From: Variovorax sp. J22P240
GTDB taxonomy: Bacteria > Pseudomonadota > Gammaproteobacteria > Burkholderiales > Burkholderiaceae_C
Assembly (NCBI RefSeq): GCF_030316855.1
Contig: NZ_JASZYR010000003.1
Location: 434,001 to 498,000, forward strand
Reading direction: 5' to 3'
Length of the DNA stretch: 64,000 nt
This document shows, piece after piece, positions 1 through 8,352 of the stretch. Below the pieces are notes generated by a model. It had not been told where the DNA came from and did not search any database. It saw only the letters and a program-made list of their open reading frames with translations. Position numbers and translations under genes: made by a program. The first letter of the stretch is position 1. Each line of letters starts with the position of its first letter.

Positions 1-1123
1 TGCCACCACGTTGGCCCAGGCGCTGGAAGAGGGGGCCAAGCTGCCGTTCGAGCCGGTCGAACTCAACGGCGACGACCTGTTGTTCCTGCAATACACCGGC
101 GGCACCACCGGCTTGTCCAAGGGCGCATCGCTGTCGCACCGCAACCTGGTCGCCAACACCGAGCAGTTCAAGGCCTGCATGCCCGACAACGTGCGCCCGG
201 GCGAGGAGGTCGTCGTCACGGCCATTCCGCTTTATCACATCTTCGCGCTGATGGTGAACTTCATCACCTACTTCTCGGTCGGCGCCGACAACTGGCTGGT
301 GCCCAATCCGCGCGACTTCGACAGCTTCATCGACACGATGAAGAAGGCACGCCCCACCGTGTTCATGGGGGTGAACACGCTCTACGCGGGCCTGTGTGCG
401 CACCCGAAGAGCAAGGAGGTCGACTGGTCCAACCTGCGCCTGGCGGGCGGCGGTGGCGCGGCGGTGATCGGTGCGGTGTCCGACAAGTGGCGCGCGCTCA
501 CCGGCACGTTCATCCGGGAAGGCTACGGACTGTCGGAGACTTCTCCGGTCCTGACCTTCAACCCGGCCTCGATCCAGGAATTCACTGGCACCACCGGCCT
601 GCCGATGCCCTCGACCGACATCCAGCTGCTGGACGAGGAGGGCCGCGAAGTCGGCATCGGCGAGGCTGGCGAGATCTGCGCCAAGGGCCCGCAAGTGATG
701 AGCGGCTACTGGCAGAAGCCTGAGACCCAGGCGGCGACGTTCACCGCCGACGGCTACTTCCGGACCGGCGATGTCGGCGTGTTCGACGCCAAGGGCTTCC
801 TCCGAATCGTCGACCGCAAGAAGGACATGATCATCGTGTCGGGCTTCAACGTCTATCCGAACGAGATCGAGGCGGTGGCCACCGGCTGCCCCGGCGTCAT
901 TGAATGCGCCTGCATCGGAGTGCCCGACGAGAAGTCGGGCGAGGCGGTCAAGTTGTTCATCGTCAAGGCGGCGGACGCGACGCTGAGCGAAGCCGACGTC
1001 GTGGCGTTCTGCCGCAACCAGCTCACCGCCTACAAGGTGCCGCGCATCGTTCGCTTCGTCGACGCGTTGCCGAAATCGGCCGTCGGAAAGATCCTGCGCC
1101 GCGAACTGCGCAACGTGACATGA
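1..1123 (+). CDS. Long-chain fatty acid-CoA ligase, FadD type (5' end outside window)
   Basis: This is an AMP-forming acyl-CoA ligase that would activate a fatty acid with ATP and CoA. The reading frame is open from base 2, so the N-terminal part lies outside the window; roughly 373 C-terminal residues are visible. The AMP-binding P-loop-like motif YTGGTTGLSKG, the YGLSETSP motif, the EICAKGPQVMSGYW stretch and the C-terminal GKILRREL with its catalytic-type lysine are all present, and the overall pattern is closest to the FadD branch. The stop overlaps the ATG of the next gene by 4 nt (ATGA), so it is the upstream member of a translationally coupled operon with an oxidoreductase, an esterase and an aldehyde dehydrogenase. 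That context suggests it activates the acid made by those enzymes. The substrate cannot be read from sequence. Confidence 0.9.
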   Translation, partial: ATTLAQALEEGAKLPFEPVELNGDDLLFLQYTGGTTGLSKGASLSHRNLVANTEQFKACMPDNVRPGEEVVVTAIPLYHIFALMVNFITYFSVGADNWLVPNPRDFDSFIDTMKKARPTVFMGVNTLYAGLCAHPKSKEVDWSNLRLAGGGGAAVIGAVSDKWRALTGTFIREGYGLSETSPVLTFNPASIQEFTGTTGLPMPSTDIQLLDEEGREVGIGEAGEICAKGPQVMSGYWQKPETQAATFTADGYFRTGDVGVFDAKGFLRIVDRKKDMIIVSGFNVYPNEIEAVATGCPGVIECACIGVPDEKSGEAVKLFIVKAADATLSEADVVAFCRNQLTAYKVPRIVRFVDALPKSAVGKILRRELRNVT

Positions 1124-2718
1124 CGAGCTTTGACTATGACTGGCTGATCGTGGGTTCGGGTTTCGGCGGCAGTGTCTCGGGGCTTCGACTGTCCGAGAAG
1201 GGCTACAAGGTCGGGGTGCTCGAATGCGGTCGGCGCTATCGCGACGAGGACTACGCGGCCACGACCTGGAACCTGCGGGATTTCCTCTGGGCGCCCGCGT
1301 TCGGCCTGCGCGGCATCCTGCGCCTGACGCCTTTCAAGGACGTGTTCATTGCCAGCGGCTCGGCGGTCGGTGGCGGCAGCGTCGTCTATGCCTGCACCTT
1401 GTATCGCGGCGCACCGGAGTTCTTCGTCAATCCGCAGTGGGCAGGCCTGGACGACTGGGCGGCCACGCTCAAGCCCCACTACGACACGGCAGAACACATG
1501 CTCGGCGTGAACACCGTTCCTTTCGAAAGCGACGGACAGAGGCTGCTCATGGACGTCGCCCGGCACTTCGGCGTGGAGAACACGTTCAGGCGCACACCGG
1601 TGGGCATCTTCTTCGGCGAGCCTGGCATCACCGTGCCAGACCCGTACTTCGGCGGCAAGGGGCCGCAGCGCACCGGTTGCACGCGCTGCGGTGCCTGCAT
1701 GGTGGGTTGCCGCGTCGGTGCGAAGAACACGCTGGTGAAGAACTACCTGTGGTTCGCCGAGAAGGCCGGCGCGCAGATCCTGCCGGAACACGAAGTCGTC
1801 GACATCCGCCCGCTGGGGGCGGCCGACGGCAGTGACGGCTACCGCGTCACCACGCAGCGGCCCGGTGCCTGGCTCAACAAGCAGCGGCGCAGCTTCAACG
1901 CGCGCGGCGTGGTCGTGTCCGCCGGTGCGCTGGGCACCAACCGGTTGCTCGCCAAGTGCAAGCTCGGGGGCTCGCTGCCTGCCATCAGCGACCGGCTGGG
2001 CGAACTGGTGCGCACAAACAGCGAATCGATACTGGCCGTGACCCTGCCAGACGAGAAACTCCAACCGGGCAACGATGTCGCCATCAGCGCCAGCATCCAC
2101 CCGCGTCCGGACACGCATATCGAATTCGTCACCTACGGCGCGAAGGGCGACTTCATGTCGACCCAGTTCACCATGATCACCGGCGAAGGCACACGCGTGA
2201 CCCGCCCGCTGCGGCTGCTCGGCAGCATCGCGCGCCATCCGCTGCGCTTTGCCAAGGTGCTTTGGCCGTTCGGCTGGGGTCGGCGCACCGTCATCTTCCT
2301 GGTCATGCAGAGCCTCGACAACGCCATCGCCTTTCGCGCCAGGCGCGGGTGGTGGGGCGGCATCGCCCTGAGCACCGAGCAGGACAAGGACAAACCCAAC
2401 CCGACCTTCATCCCGGTGGCCAACGAGGCCGCGGAATGGCTCGCGCAGCACACGGGCGGCATCGCCCAGAGCATGGTGCTCGAAGCCCTGGCCAATATTC
2501 CGTCGACAGCGCACATCCTCGGTGGCGCGGTCATTGGCAAGGACGCGAGCAGCGGCGTCGTCGATCGGCACAACTGCGTCTTCGGGTATCGCAACCTCCT
2601 CGTCTGCGATGGGGCCGCCATGCCCGCGAACCCCGGTGTCAACCCGTCGCTGACGATCGCCGCCATCGCCGAAAACGCGATGAGCCACATCCCTGCGGCA
2701 CAGGCGCAGCACCCATGA
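1120..2718 (+). CDS. GMC-family FAD oxidoreductase with a Cys cluster (cholesterol-oxidase / long-chain-alcohol-oxidase-like)
   Basis: A 532-residue flavoprotein of the glucose-methanol-choline family, expected to oxidise an alcohol to an aldehyde or ketone. The FAD-binding GSGFGGS is at residues 12-18, followed by the LECGRRY acidic strand end. The C-terminal GMC signature (HILGGAVIGKDASSG, then CDGAAMPANPGVNPSLTI) is intact. Residues 187-197 read CTRCGACMVGC, four cysteines spaced like an Fe-S or metal site (C187, C190, C193, C197). Such a cluster is known in the actinobacterial ChoD-like branch but not in classical cholesterol oxidases. The start ATG overlaps the upstream ligase stop, and the stop overlaps the next start, so translation is coupled on both sides. 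A sterol, a terpenoid or a fatty alcohol are all possible substrates. Confidence 0.85.
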   Translation: MTSFDYDWLIVGSGFGGSVSGLRLSEKGYKVGVLECGRRYRDEDYAATTWNLRDFLWAPAFGLRGILRLTPFKDVFIASGSAVGGGSVVYACTLYRGAPEFFVNPQWAGLDDWAATLKPHYDTAEHMLGVNTVPFESDGQRLLMDVARHFGVENTFRRTPVGIFFGEPGITVPDPYFGGKGPQRTGCTRCGACMVGCRVGAKNTLVKNYLWFAEKAGAQILPEHEVVDIRPLGAADGSDGYRVTTQRPGAWLNKQRRSFNARGVVVSAGALGTNRLLAKCKLGGSLPAISDRLGELVRTNSESILAVTLPDEKLQPGNDVAISASIHPRPDTHIEFVTYGAKGDFMSTQFTMITGEGTRVTRPLRLLGSIARHPLRFAKVLWPFGWGRRTVIFLVMQSLDNAIAFRARRGWWGGIALSTEQDKDKPNPTFIPVANEAAEWLAQHTGGIAQSMVLEALANIPSTAHILGGAVIGKDASSGVVDRHNCVFGYRNLLVCDGAAMPANPGVNPSLTIAAIAENAMSHIPAAQAQHP

Positions 2719-3662
2719 TCCCCATGCAGGTCATCAATGCGGCACTGCGCTTCGGCGTCAAACGCCTGTGGAGCAAGGGCGTCACCATCGACGAGTTGCG
2801 CAAGAAGTCGCGTCTGGCGGACGCCGGTCTCAGGCTCGTTGCCAGCAAGATCAGCGTCGCCCGCGTCGATGCCGACGGCGTGCCGTCGGAATGGATCGGC
2901 GAGGCGGACGCGGCGCGACGCGGCGTCCTGCTCTACCTGCACGGCGGGGCGTTCAGCCTGCACCTGCCCAACGGTTATCGGCAACTGGCATCCAGCTTGG
3001 CGCGGAAGACCGGCATGCGCGTGCTGGTGCCGGCATATCGCCTGGCACCGGAGCATCGCTTTCCAGCAGGGCTGGACGATTGCTTCGCAGCCTGCCGCTG
3101 GCTGATCGGGCAGGGGTTTTCGCCCGCGAACATGGCCTTCGCCGGTGATTCCGCCGGCGGCAATCTCGCGTTGGCCCTGCTGATGCGCCTGCGTGATGAA
3201 GGCGGGCCATTGCCTGCCTGCGCGGCGCTGATGTCGCCCGTGACCGACCTCACCGGCGGCAGCCCCTCGGTCCATGGCAACGAAGACAGCGATGTGCTGT
3301 TCGACCGGCAGGCGCTCACGCTGGTGCTGTCGACCTACCTCGACGGCGCAACCGCGGACGATCCTGCCGTCTCGCCGCTGTTCGGAGACTGGGCCGGACT
3401 GCCGCCGCTGCTGTTCCATGTGTCCGGCAGCGAGATGCTGCTTGACGATTCGCTGCGCGCGGCGGAGCGCGCCCGCGCCTGCGGCGTCGATGCCCGGGTC
3501 AAGGTCTGGCCCGGAATGCCGCACGTCTTCCAGCTGATCGGCATGCTGCCGCAGTCGAAGCAGTCACTCGACGAGATCGGTGCCTTCATCGTCGAGCGCT
3601 GCGGCCTCCAGAAGCAGTCCCCGACGCCCGCCAGCGTGCGTTCGATGGCGGCGCCTTCCTAG
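2715..3662 (+). CDS. HSL-family (family IV) alpha/beta-hydrolase esterase
   Basis: A 315-residue carboxylesterase of the hormone-sensitive-lipase family. The oxyanion-hole HGGAF is at 76-80 and the nucleophile motif GDSAGG carries S146. A likely acid is D244 or D245 in SEMLLDDS, and the catalytic His is H270 in GMPHVF. There is no signal peptide, so it probably acts in the cytoplasm on a small or medium ester. The ATG overlaps the stop of the GMC gene by 4 nt; an internal ATG four codons later is also possible. With the neighbouring ligase, alcohol oxidase and aldehyde dehydrogenase it could release the alcohol that the others oxidise; that pathway is inference. Confidence 0.87.
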   Translation: MIPMQVINAALRFGVKRLWSKGVTIDELRKKSRLADAGLRLVASKISVARVDADGVPSEWIGEADAARRGVLLYLHGGAFSLHLPNGYRQLASSLARKTGMRVLVPAYRLAPEHRFPAGLDDCFAACRWLIGQGFSPANMAFAGDSAGGNLALALLMRLRDEGGPLPACAALMSPVTDLTGGSPSVHGNEDSDVLFDRQALTLVLSTYLDGATADDPAVSPLFGDWAGLPPLLFHVSGSEMLLDDSLRAAERARACGVDARVKVWPGMPHVFQLIGMLPQSKQSLDEIGAFIVERCGLQKQSPTPASVRSMAAPS

Positions 3663-3674
3663 GAGCGCAAACCC

Positions 3675-5138
3675 ATGGACACCATCGTTCAGCGCATGCA
3701 AGACACCTTCGAGCAGCAACGCGTGGCGTTTCTGGCGAAACCGTACCCCACCCTGTCCGAGCGCAAGGCCAAGCTGAAGGCATTGAAGGGCCTGCTCAAG
3801 CGCTACCAGGATCGCATCGCCGTAGCCGTGAGCGCCGATTTCGGCGGCCGTTCGCCGGCCGAGACGAAGCTGATCGAGGTGCTGGGGCCGATCCTCGAGA
3901 TCAACCACGCGCTGCACCGCATGCGTCAATGGATGGAGCCGCAGCGGCGCGCCACCGAGCTGCTCTTCCTGAGCAACAGTGCGCTCGTCAACTACCAGCC
4001 CAAGGGGGTGGTCGGCGTGATCACACCGTGGAACTTTCCGCTGTACCTGTCGCTGGGGCCGCTGGTTGCCGCGCTGGCCGCGGGTAATCGCGTGATGATC
4101 AAGATGTCGGAACTGTCTCCTCGCGCAACCGAACTGCTGGCGCAGATGCTGGCCGAGTGCTTTGCCGAGGATGAGGTCGCGGTCTTCGGCGGCGAGGTCG
4201 CGGAGGCACAGGCGTTTTCGCATCTGCCCTTCAACCATCTGGTGTTCACCGGCTCGCCGGCGGTGGGCCATCACATCATGCGGGCGGCGGCGCAACATCT
4301 GACACCGGTGACGCTGGAGCTCGGCGGCAAGTCGCCGGCGCTCGTGGCGAGCGACAGCGCGGTGGAAATGGCTGCCGAACGTGTAGCGCACGGCAAGGCC
4401 TTCAGCAGTGGCCAGGTCTGCCTCGCGCCCGATTACGCATTGGTGCCGCGCCACCAGCTCGATGCCTTTGCCGGCGCGGTGGAGCGATCCTTCCGGCGCC
4501 TGTACCCCACGGTGCAGGGCAACCACGACTACACCAGCATGGCCTGCGAACCGCACGCTCAGCGCATCCGCGATCTGCTGGTCGACGCCACCGCGAAGGG
4601 CGGCAGGGCGATCGCCTGCGGCGACATCGGGGCGGGCCGGCGCATTCCGCTGCACGTAGTCACCGGCGTGCGCGATGACATGCGCATCGCCAACGAGGAA
4701 CTGTTCGGGCCGATCCTCCCGGTGGTGGGCTACGAGACGCTCGACCAGGCCATCGAATACATCGCAGCCAGGCCGCGGCCATTGGCGCTCTATGCGTTCG
4801 GATGCAAGGGCGCGGAACTGGATCGTCTGACGAAGCTCACGCATTCCGGCGGCCTGTGCGTCGACGACTGGGGCTGGCATGCCTTCAACCACGACTTGCC
4901 TTTCGGCGGCACCGGCAACTCGGGAATGGGCTCCTACCATGGCGAGGAAGGCTTTCGCGAGCTGTCGCATGCCAAGGGCACCTTCAAGCGTGCGCCCTGG
5001 TTCCCGATGGGCTTGTTCTATCCGCCGTACGGCAATCTGGTACAGCGCCTGGTGTTCAAGTTCTACCTGGGCCACGCCGACCCGTCGCTCGCCGATGCTT
5101 CGCTCGGGCAGCGCGCCACCCAAGTCCCGATGCAATAA
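3675..5138 (+). CDS. Coniferyl-aldehyde-dehydrogenase-like NAD(P)+-dependent aldehyde dehydrogenase
   Basis: A 487-residue aldehyde dehydrogenase oxidising an aldehyde to its acid. It has the PWNFPLYL substrate/NAD loop (118-125), FTGSPAVG (191-198), the general base E215 in LELGGKSPAL and the nucleophile C249 in SSGQVCLAPDY. The SGQVCLAPDYAL context and the short, class-3-like C-terminus match the CalB/coniferyl aldehyde dehydrogenase group, a family that also takes long-chain aldehydes. The start follows the esterase stop by 12 nt and is preceded by AGGAG. It ends the four-gene operon, and 15 nt separate it from a convergent gene. Confidence 0.88.
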   Translation: MDTIVQRMQDTFEQQRVAFLAKPYPTLSERKAKLKALKGLLKRYQDRIAVAVSADFGGRSPAETKLIEVLGPILEINHALHRMRQWMEPQRRATELLFLSNSALVNYQPKGVVGVITPWNFPLYLSLGPLVAALAAGNRVMIKMSELSPRATELLAQMLAECFAEDEVAVFGGEVAEAQAFSHLPFNHLVFTGSPAVGHHIMRAAAQHLTPVTLELGGKSPALVASDSAVEMAAERVAHGKAFSSGQVCLAPDYALVPRHQLDAFAGAVERSFRRLYPTVQGNHDYTSMACEPHAQRIRDLLVDATAKGGRAIACGDIGAGRRIPLHVVTGVRDDMRIANEELFGPILPVVGYETLDQAIEYIAARPRPLALYAFGCKGAELDRLTKLTHSGGLCVDDWGWHAFNHDLPFGGTGNSGMGSYHGEEGFRELSHAKGTFKRAPWFPMGLFYPPYGNLVQRLVFKFYLGHADPSLADASLGQRATQVPMQ

Positions 5139-5153
5139 GCGCTGTCCCGATCC

Positions 5154-5942
5154 TCAGGCGGCGCGCATGCCGCGCGCCGGATTGGGAAACAGCAGCGGCC
5201 CGAGCATGCCCCGCTTGAACGGCTTCCACTCGCCCTCGGGCTGTGCGAGCCGGTCGGCCAGCGCATAGAGCACGGCAGGGTGTGTGTCGAGGCCCAGGTG
5301 GCTGCCGAGCACTTCGATATTTTCCGAGCGTCGCCCGGTGCTCTCCACGCTGCATCGCCAGGCTACGATGCCGTCGCTGCGGCTGAAGATCGACGTGGTC
5401 GGCACCCGCGGCGTGCGAGCGACAAGCTTCAGGCGCGGCTCATCCTCGGCGCTCCGGCCGCTCAAGCCTTCGTAGACGCGCCAAGCACGGGTCGAGCGCG
5501 GGCTGCCTTTGAAGGGGCTGCCGAGCGTCACGACGCCGCGTACGAGCTTGGGATGGCGATGGGCCAGAAAGCGCGCATACGCGCCGCCCAGGCTCTTGCC
5601 GACCAGGCTCACCTTTCGGCCTTCCTTCGCGTGCAGTTCCTCCAGCTTCCTGACCATGGATTCCTCCACGCCGGCGCGCGGACCGAAGTTGCGACCCTGG
5701 CCCCAGCCGTGCACGTCATAGCCGCGGCCCTTCAGATAGCGGCGCAACAGGAGCGTCGACGAATCGCCGGAGGTCAGGCCGGGCAGCACCAGCACCGGAT
5801 GGCCATCGCCGCGCGGTGCGAGCTTCAGCACTGGCCACACGGCGAGCGTGGCGCCGGCTTCCCACAGGGCGCGGAACTCGGCGAGCATCAACAAGGCTGA
5901 GGGTGCACGGGCGGGCCGCAGCGTGACTGCGTTCATTTCCAA
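5154..5942 (-). CDS. Alpha/beta-hydrolase (triacylglycerol-lipase-like), unknown substrate
   Basis: A 262-residue alpha/beta-hydrolase-fold protein. It shows a LPGLTSGDSST oxyanion region (around 53-63), a nucleophile elbow GKSLGG with S117, and GSPFKGS soon after, as in PGAP1-like and lipase-class proteins. A plausible catalytic His is in GSHLGLDTHP near residue 220. No clear signal peptide or membrane segment is seen. The start could be either of two Met codons (first and third residue); the first is used. It is convergent with the aldehyde dehydrogenase operon. Its natural substrate is not inferable. Confidence 0.75.
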   Translation of the reverse strand: MEMNAVTLRPARAPSALLMLAEFRALWEAGATLAVWPVLKLAPRGDGHPVLVLPGLTSGDSSTLLLRRYLKGRGYDVHGWGQGRNFGPRAGVEESMVRKLEELHAKEGRKVSLVGKSLGGAYARFLAHRHPKLVRGVVTLGSPFKGSPRSTRAWRVYEGLSGRSAEDEPRLKLVARTPRVPTTSIFSRSDGIVAWRCSVESTGRRSENIEVLGSHLGLDTHPAVLYALADRLAQPEGEWKPFKRGMLGPLLFPNPARGMRAA

Positions 5943-6157
5943 TCTCCTGATGGCGGTGCTGGCGCACGGGTCAGCCGCACAGCCTGCGCTGTCGCACCAT
6001 CAGGCGAGGGTGGGGCGCGGCCTCGAAGGCAATGCACCGCATTGCCGCTGAGCTGCCGCGATTGTTCCAAGGGACGCGGACCGAGTCCAATGCATATTCA
6101 GTGCGTGACCCATGCGCTGGATGCAAATGCACCGCTGCGCCGGGCCATGTTCTGGCC

Positions 6158-6490
6158 CTACTTGGACGCCGGCATGCCGGGCGTGTTGGGTGGAGTGGGG
6201 TATTGGCCCGGGTTCTTGCCCGGATCGCGGGCTTCGCGAGCCTTGACGCCCGCCTGGCCCGCCGCCGCCGCTTTGCCCGAGCCGATATCGTCGTTCAGGG
6301 GCGACGTCACCTCATCGCCGCCGACCGGCTTGACCTTCCCCTGCGTCCGTGCGTTGTCCTTTGCCTGGGCACGATCCTGGGGCTTGGTGTTGGTGATGAC
6401 CTGCTCCTGCGACGACGCGCCCGGAGGATTCTGGGCGTACGCGCCTGACGCGAGCAGACCGGCCATCGTGACTGCGAGAAACTTGCTCAT
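6158..6490 (-). CDS. Small secreted hydrophilic protein, unknown function
   Basis: A 110-residue protein that I do not recognise. Residues 1-19 form a signal peptide with a hydrophobic core and a cleavage site at SGAYA|Q. The mature part is Gln-, Ala-, Gly- and Lys-rich with no predicted hydrophobic segment, and ends in a Pro/Gly-rich tail (QYPTPPNTPGMPASK), so it is probably disordered in the periplasm. The start ATG is preceded by GGAGGC (GGCCGCAATG context). It lies on the same strand as the Bug receptor upstream, separated by 175 bp in which I see no gene. Confidence 0.6.
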   Translation of the reverse strand: MSKFLAVTMAGLLASGAYAQNPPGASSQEQVITNTKPQDRAQAKDNARTQGKVKPVGGDEVTSPLNDDIGSGKAAAAGQAGVKAREARDPGKNPGQYPTPPNTPGMPASK

Positions 6491-6665
6491 TGCGGCCTCC
6501 TTGACGGAGATTGAATGAAAACGCCTCGTCGACCCAACGTTTGGGCGAGGTCATTATGCGAGCGCAGTCCGACCAGATCGAGGCTCAAGGTGGTTGTTGC
6601 CGAACTTGCTTCCGGATACCCACCCTTGCAGTGCGTTCCAAATGTCGGGGCGCCGTTCTGCCGAC

Positions 6666-7643
6666 CTATTGCGGCACCAGGCCGGCGGCTTTCACCAAGT
6701 CGGCATGGAGACGGGTCTCCTCCGCGATGACCTGTCCGAGAGGTTTGGCTTCATCGGCCGCCGGCTCCATGCCCACCTCCAGCAGCTTGGCCTTGGCGTC
6801 GCCCCGAAGCAGCGCCTTCGCGGACTTGTCGAGCCGGTCCAGGATCGGCTGGGGCGTCTTGGCCGGTGCCAGCAGCCCGATCCATGCCGACAGCACCACG
6901 TTGTTGACGCCGCCTTCGCTCAGCGTCGGGATGTCCGGCGCTGAAGCCGATCGCTTTTCGCTCAATACGCCGACCGGATGGAGCTTGCCCGCCTTGATAT
7001 GCGGCAGAGCCTCCGGGAGCGGCGCGAACACCATGTCCACGACGCCGCCCATCAGATCGGTGATCGCCGGCGCGCCGCCCTTGTACGGGATGTGCATCAG
7101 CCGGGCGCCGGTGCGGTTCTCGAACATGAGTCCCGCCAGGTGCTGCGGGCTCCCGTCACCCGAGGAAGCGTACGTCAGCTTGCCGGGGTTGGCCTTCGCC
7201 GCGGCCAGCACGTCGGCCGCGGTCCCGAATCGTGCCTTGTCGCGCACCACCAGCACCATGGCCTGGTTGACCAGCTTGGTCACAGGGGCGAAGTCGGTCT
7301 CCGGGTTGTACGGCAGCGTCTTGAAGATGCTCCTGTTGGTGGTCAGGAAGGATGCGGGCGACACCATGATGGTGTAGCCGTCCGGCGCCGCGCGCGAGAC
7401 CAGCGGCGTGCCGATCTGGCCGGAAGCGCCGGCCTTGTTGTCGACCACGAAGGGCTGGCCCAGGTCGGCCGCCAATTGCTGGCTGACCAGCCGTGCCACC
7501 ATGTCCACGCTGCCGCCGGCCGGCAGCGCGACAACGACCTTGACCGGACGGCTGGGGTAGCTGTCCTGCGCCGAGGACGGCGCGACCGAAATCAGGCTGA
7601 ACGCAGCGCCAAGCGCCGCGAAGATGAATCGAGCAATGGCCAT
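6666..7643 (-). CDS. Bug-type tripartite tricarboxylate transporter substrate-binding protein
   Basis: A 325-residue periplasmic solute receptor (TctC/Bug family). A signal peptide ends at about SSAQ (residues 22-25). The family pattern YPSRPVKVVVALPAGGSVDMVAR follows, then the ASGQIGT ligand loop, the ASSGDGSPQHL motif and HIPYKGGAPA in the middle of the protein. I chose the ATG at 7643 because the longer frame upstream adds residues with no signal peptide. No TctA/TctB membrane genes are adjacent, so it is an orphan receptor, as is typical in Burkholderiales where Bug proteins have expanded. Ligands are usually small carboxylates; this one is unknown. Confidence 0.9.
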   Translation of the reverse strand: MAIARFIFAALGAAFSLISVAPSSAQDSYPSRPVKVVVALPAGGSVDMVARLVSQQLAADLGQPFVVDNKAGASGQIGTPLVSRAAPDGYTIMVSPASFLTTNRSIFKTLPYNPETDFAPVTKLVNQAMVLVVRDKARFGTAADVLAAAKANPGKLTYASSGDGSPQHLAGLMFENRTGARLMHIPYKGGAPAITDLMGGVVDMVFAPLPEALPHIKAGKLHPVGVLSEKRSASAPDIPTLSEGGVNNVVLSAWIGLLAPAKTPQPILDRLDKSAKALLRGDAKAKLLEVGMEPAADEAKPLGQVIAEETRLHADLVKAAGLVPQ

Positions 7644-7873
7644 GGGTGGTGGGTCGCTTTCATGCTTGGGAAGAAGCCCCGGCGCTGTCGGGGTGCCGCA
7701 GTCGGCGGAGTCTGCCACGCCGAAGGTGGAACGTCTCGCAGCTTTTGTGCCGGCCGATCGGCCCCGCAAGTGTCAAAGAATGTGACGTTTGGCCCGACTG
7801 TGAATTTGTCACTTCTCATTCCCCTTGTTGGAGAGTTCAATGCCTACCTTCGCATTACCCAGGAGCGGTCGCG

Positions 7874-8140
7874 ATGACCAAGGAACTGCAATTGATCGTG
7901 GACCAGCCCAGCGCAGGGCACTTCTACTGGACGATCGTCTACCTGGGCGAGCGTGGCGAGGATCACTCCGTCGTCGATTACTCGCGCGGCCCGTTGCCAA
8001 CTCGCAGTTCGGCGATGGATGCCGGCATGACAGCCCTCGTCGGGCACCAGCGGGCAGGCAGTCCTTGGCTTGGACAGGCGTCGGCCGCTCGATTCGGCTG
8101 GAACTCCGATACGGTCCCCGGCACGCTCCTGCAAGCCTAG
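7874..8140 (+). CDS. Small protein of unknown function (88 aa)
   Basis: A predicted 88-residue cytoplasmic protein opening with MTKELQLIVDQP and containing GHFYWTIVYLGE, which looks like a short beta-strand-rich fold. AGGAG lies 8-12 nt upstream of the ATG (GGAGCGGTCGCG spacing), which decides this start; the longer frame upstream reads through the divergent promoter region. It is divergent from the Bug receptor. No motif or family is recognised. Confidence 0.55.
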   Translation: MTKELQLIVDQPSAGHFYWTIVYLGERGEDHSVVDYSRGPLPTRSSAMDAGMTALVGHQRAGSPWLGQASAARFGWNSDTVPGTLLQA

Positions 8141-8174
8141 TGCAGGCTGGCCTGCGAGTGGCCCCTTGGTGCAG

Positions 8175-8200
8175 TTGGCTATAGGTAGTAACCCTATAAT
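8175..8200 (+). promoter_or_regulatory. Putative sigma70 promoter for the 32-aa microprotein gene
   Basis: A perfect -10 hexamer TATAAT sits at 8195-8200 with TTGGCT at 8175-8180 upstream (14-nt spacing, short) or AGTTGG two bases earlier (16 nt). It lies 30 nt before the Shine-Dalgarno AGGA of the microprotein ORF, in an otherwise GC-rich region where TATAAT is rare. Confidence 0.5.
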
Positions 8201-8230
8201 CAGCCTTGCTTGCTTCTCCGAGGAATCCCC

Positions 8231-8329
8231 ATGTTTACCGCTCTGACCTGCGTCGGCCTTCTGGCAATCGTTGTTGGCAACGCAGTGATCTATTCGCAAG
8301 AAATGGATGCAATGCTGGGTCGGCGCTGA
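8231..8329 (+). CDS. Single-pass membrane microprotein (32 aa)
   Basis: A very short ORF encoding MFTALTCVGLLAIVVGNAVI followed by a polar tail (YSQEMDAMLGRR). Residues 3-20 form one hydrophobic segment, so a single transmembrane helix is likely. Support for a real gene: CGAGGA 8 nt before the ATG, a TATAAT hexamer 30 nt further upstream, and a stop 23 nt before the convergent kinase gene. No family is recognised; function unknown. Confidence 0.5.
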   Translation: MFTALTCVGLLAIVVGNAVIYSQEMDAMLGRR

Positions 8330-8352
8330 TCCGCCCGAAACCGCACCCCCGG

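Noticed and set aside
1030..2712. 560-codon minus-strand frame opposite the GMC gene, and similar long antisense frames elsewhere
   Set aside because: Arg/Ala/His-rich translations typical of the opposite strand of GC-rich genes; the sense frames carry clear family motifs.
7782..7812. GTGAC...GTCAC inverted repeat upstream of the 88-aa protein as an operator
   Set aside because: Arms of only five bases separated by 21 bp; expected often by chance.
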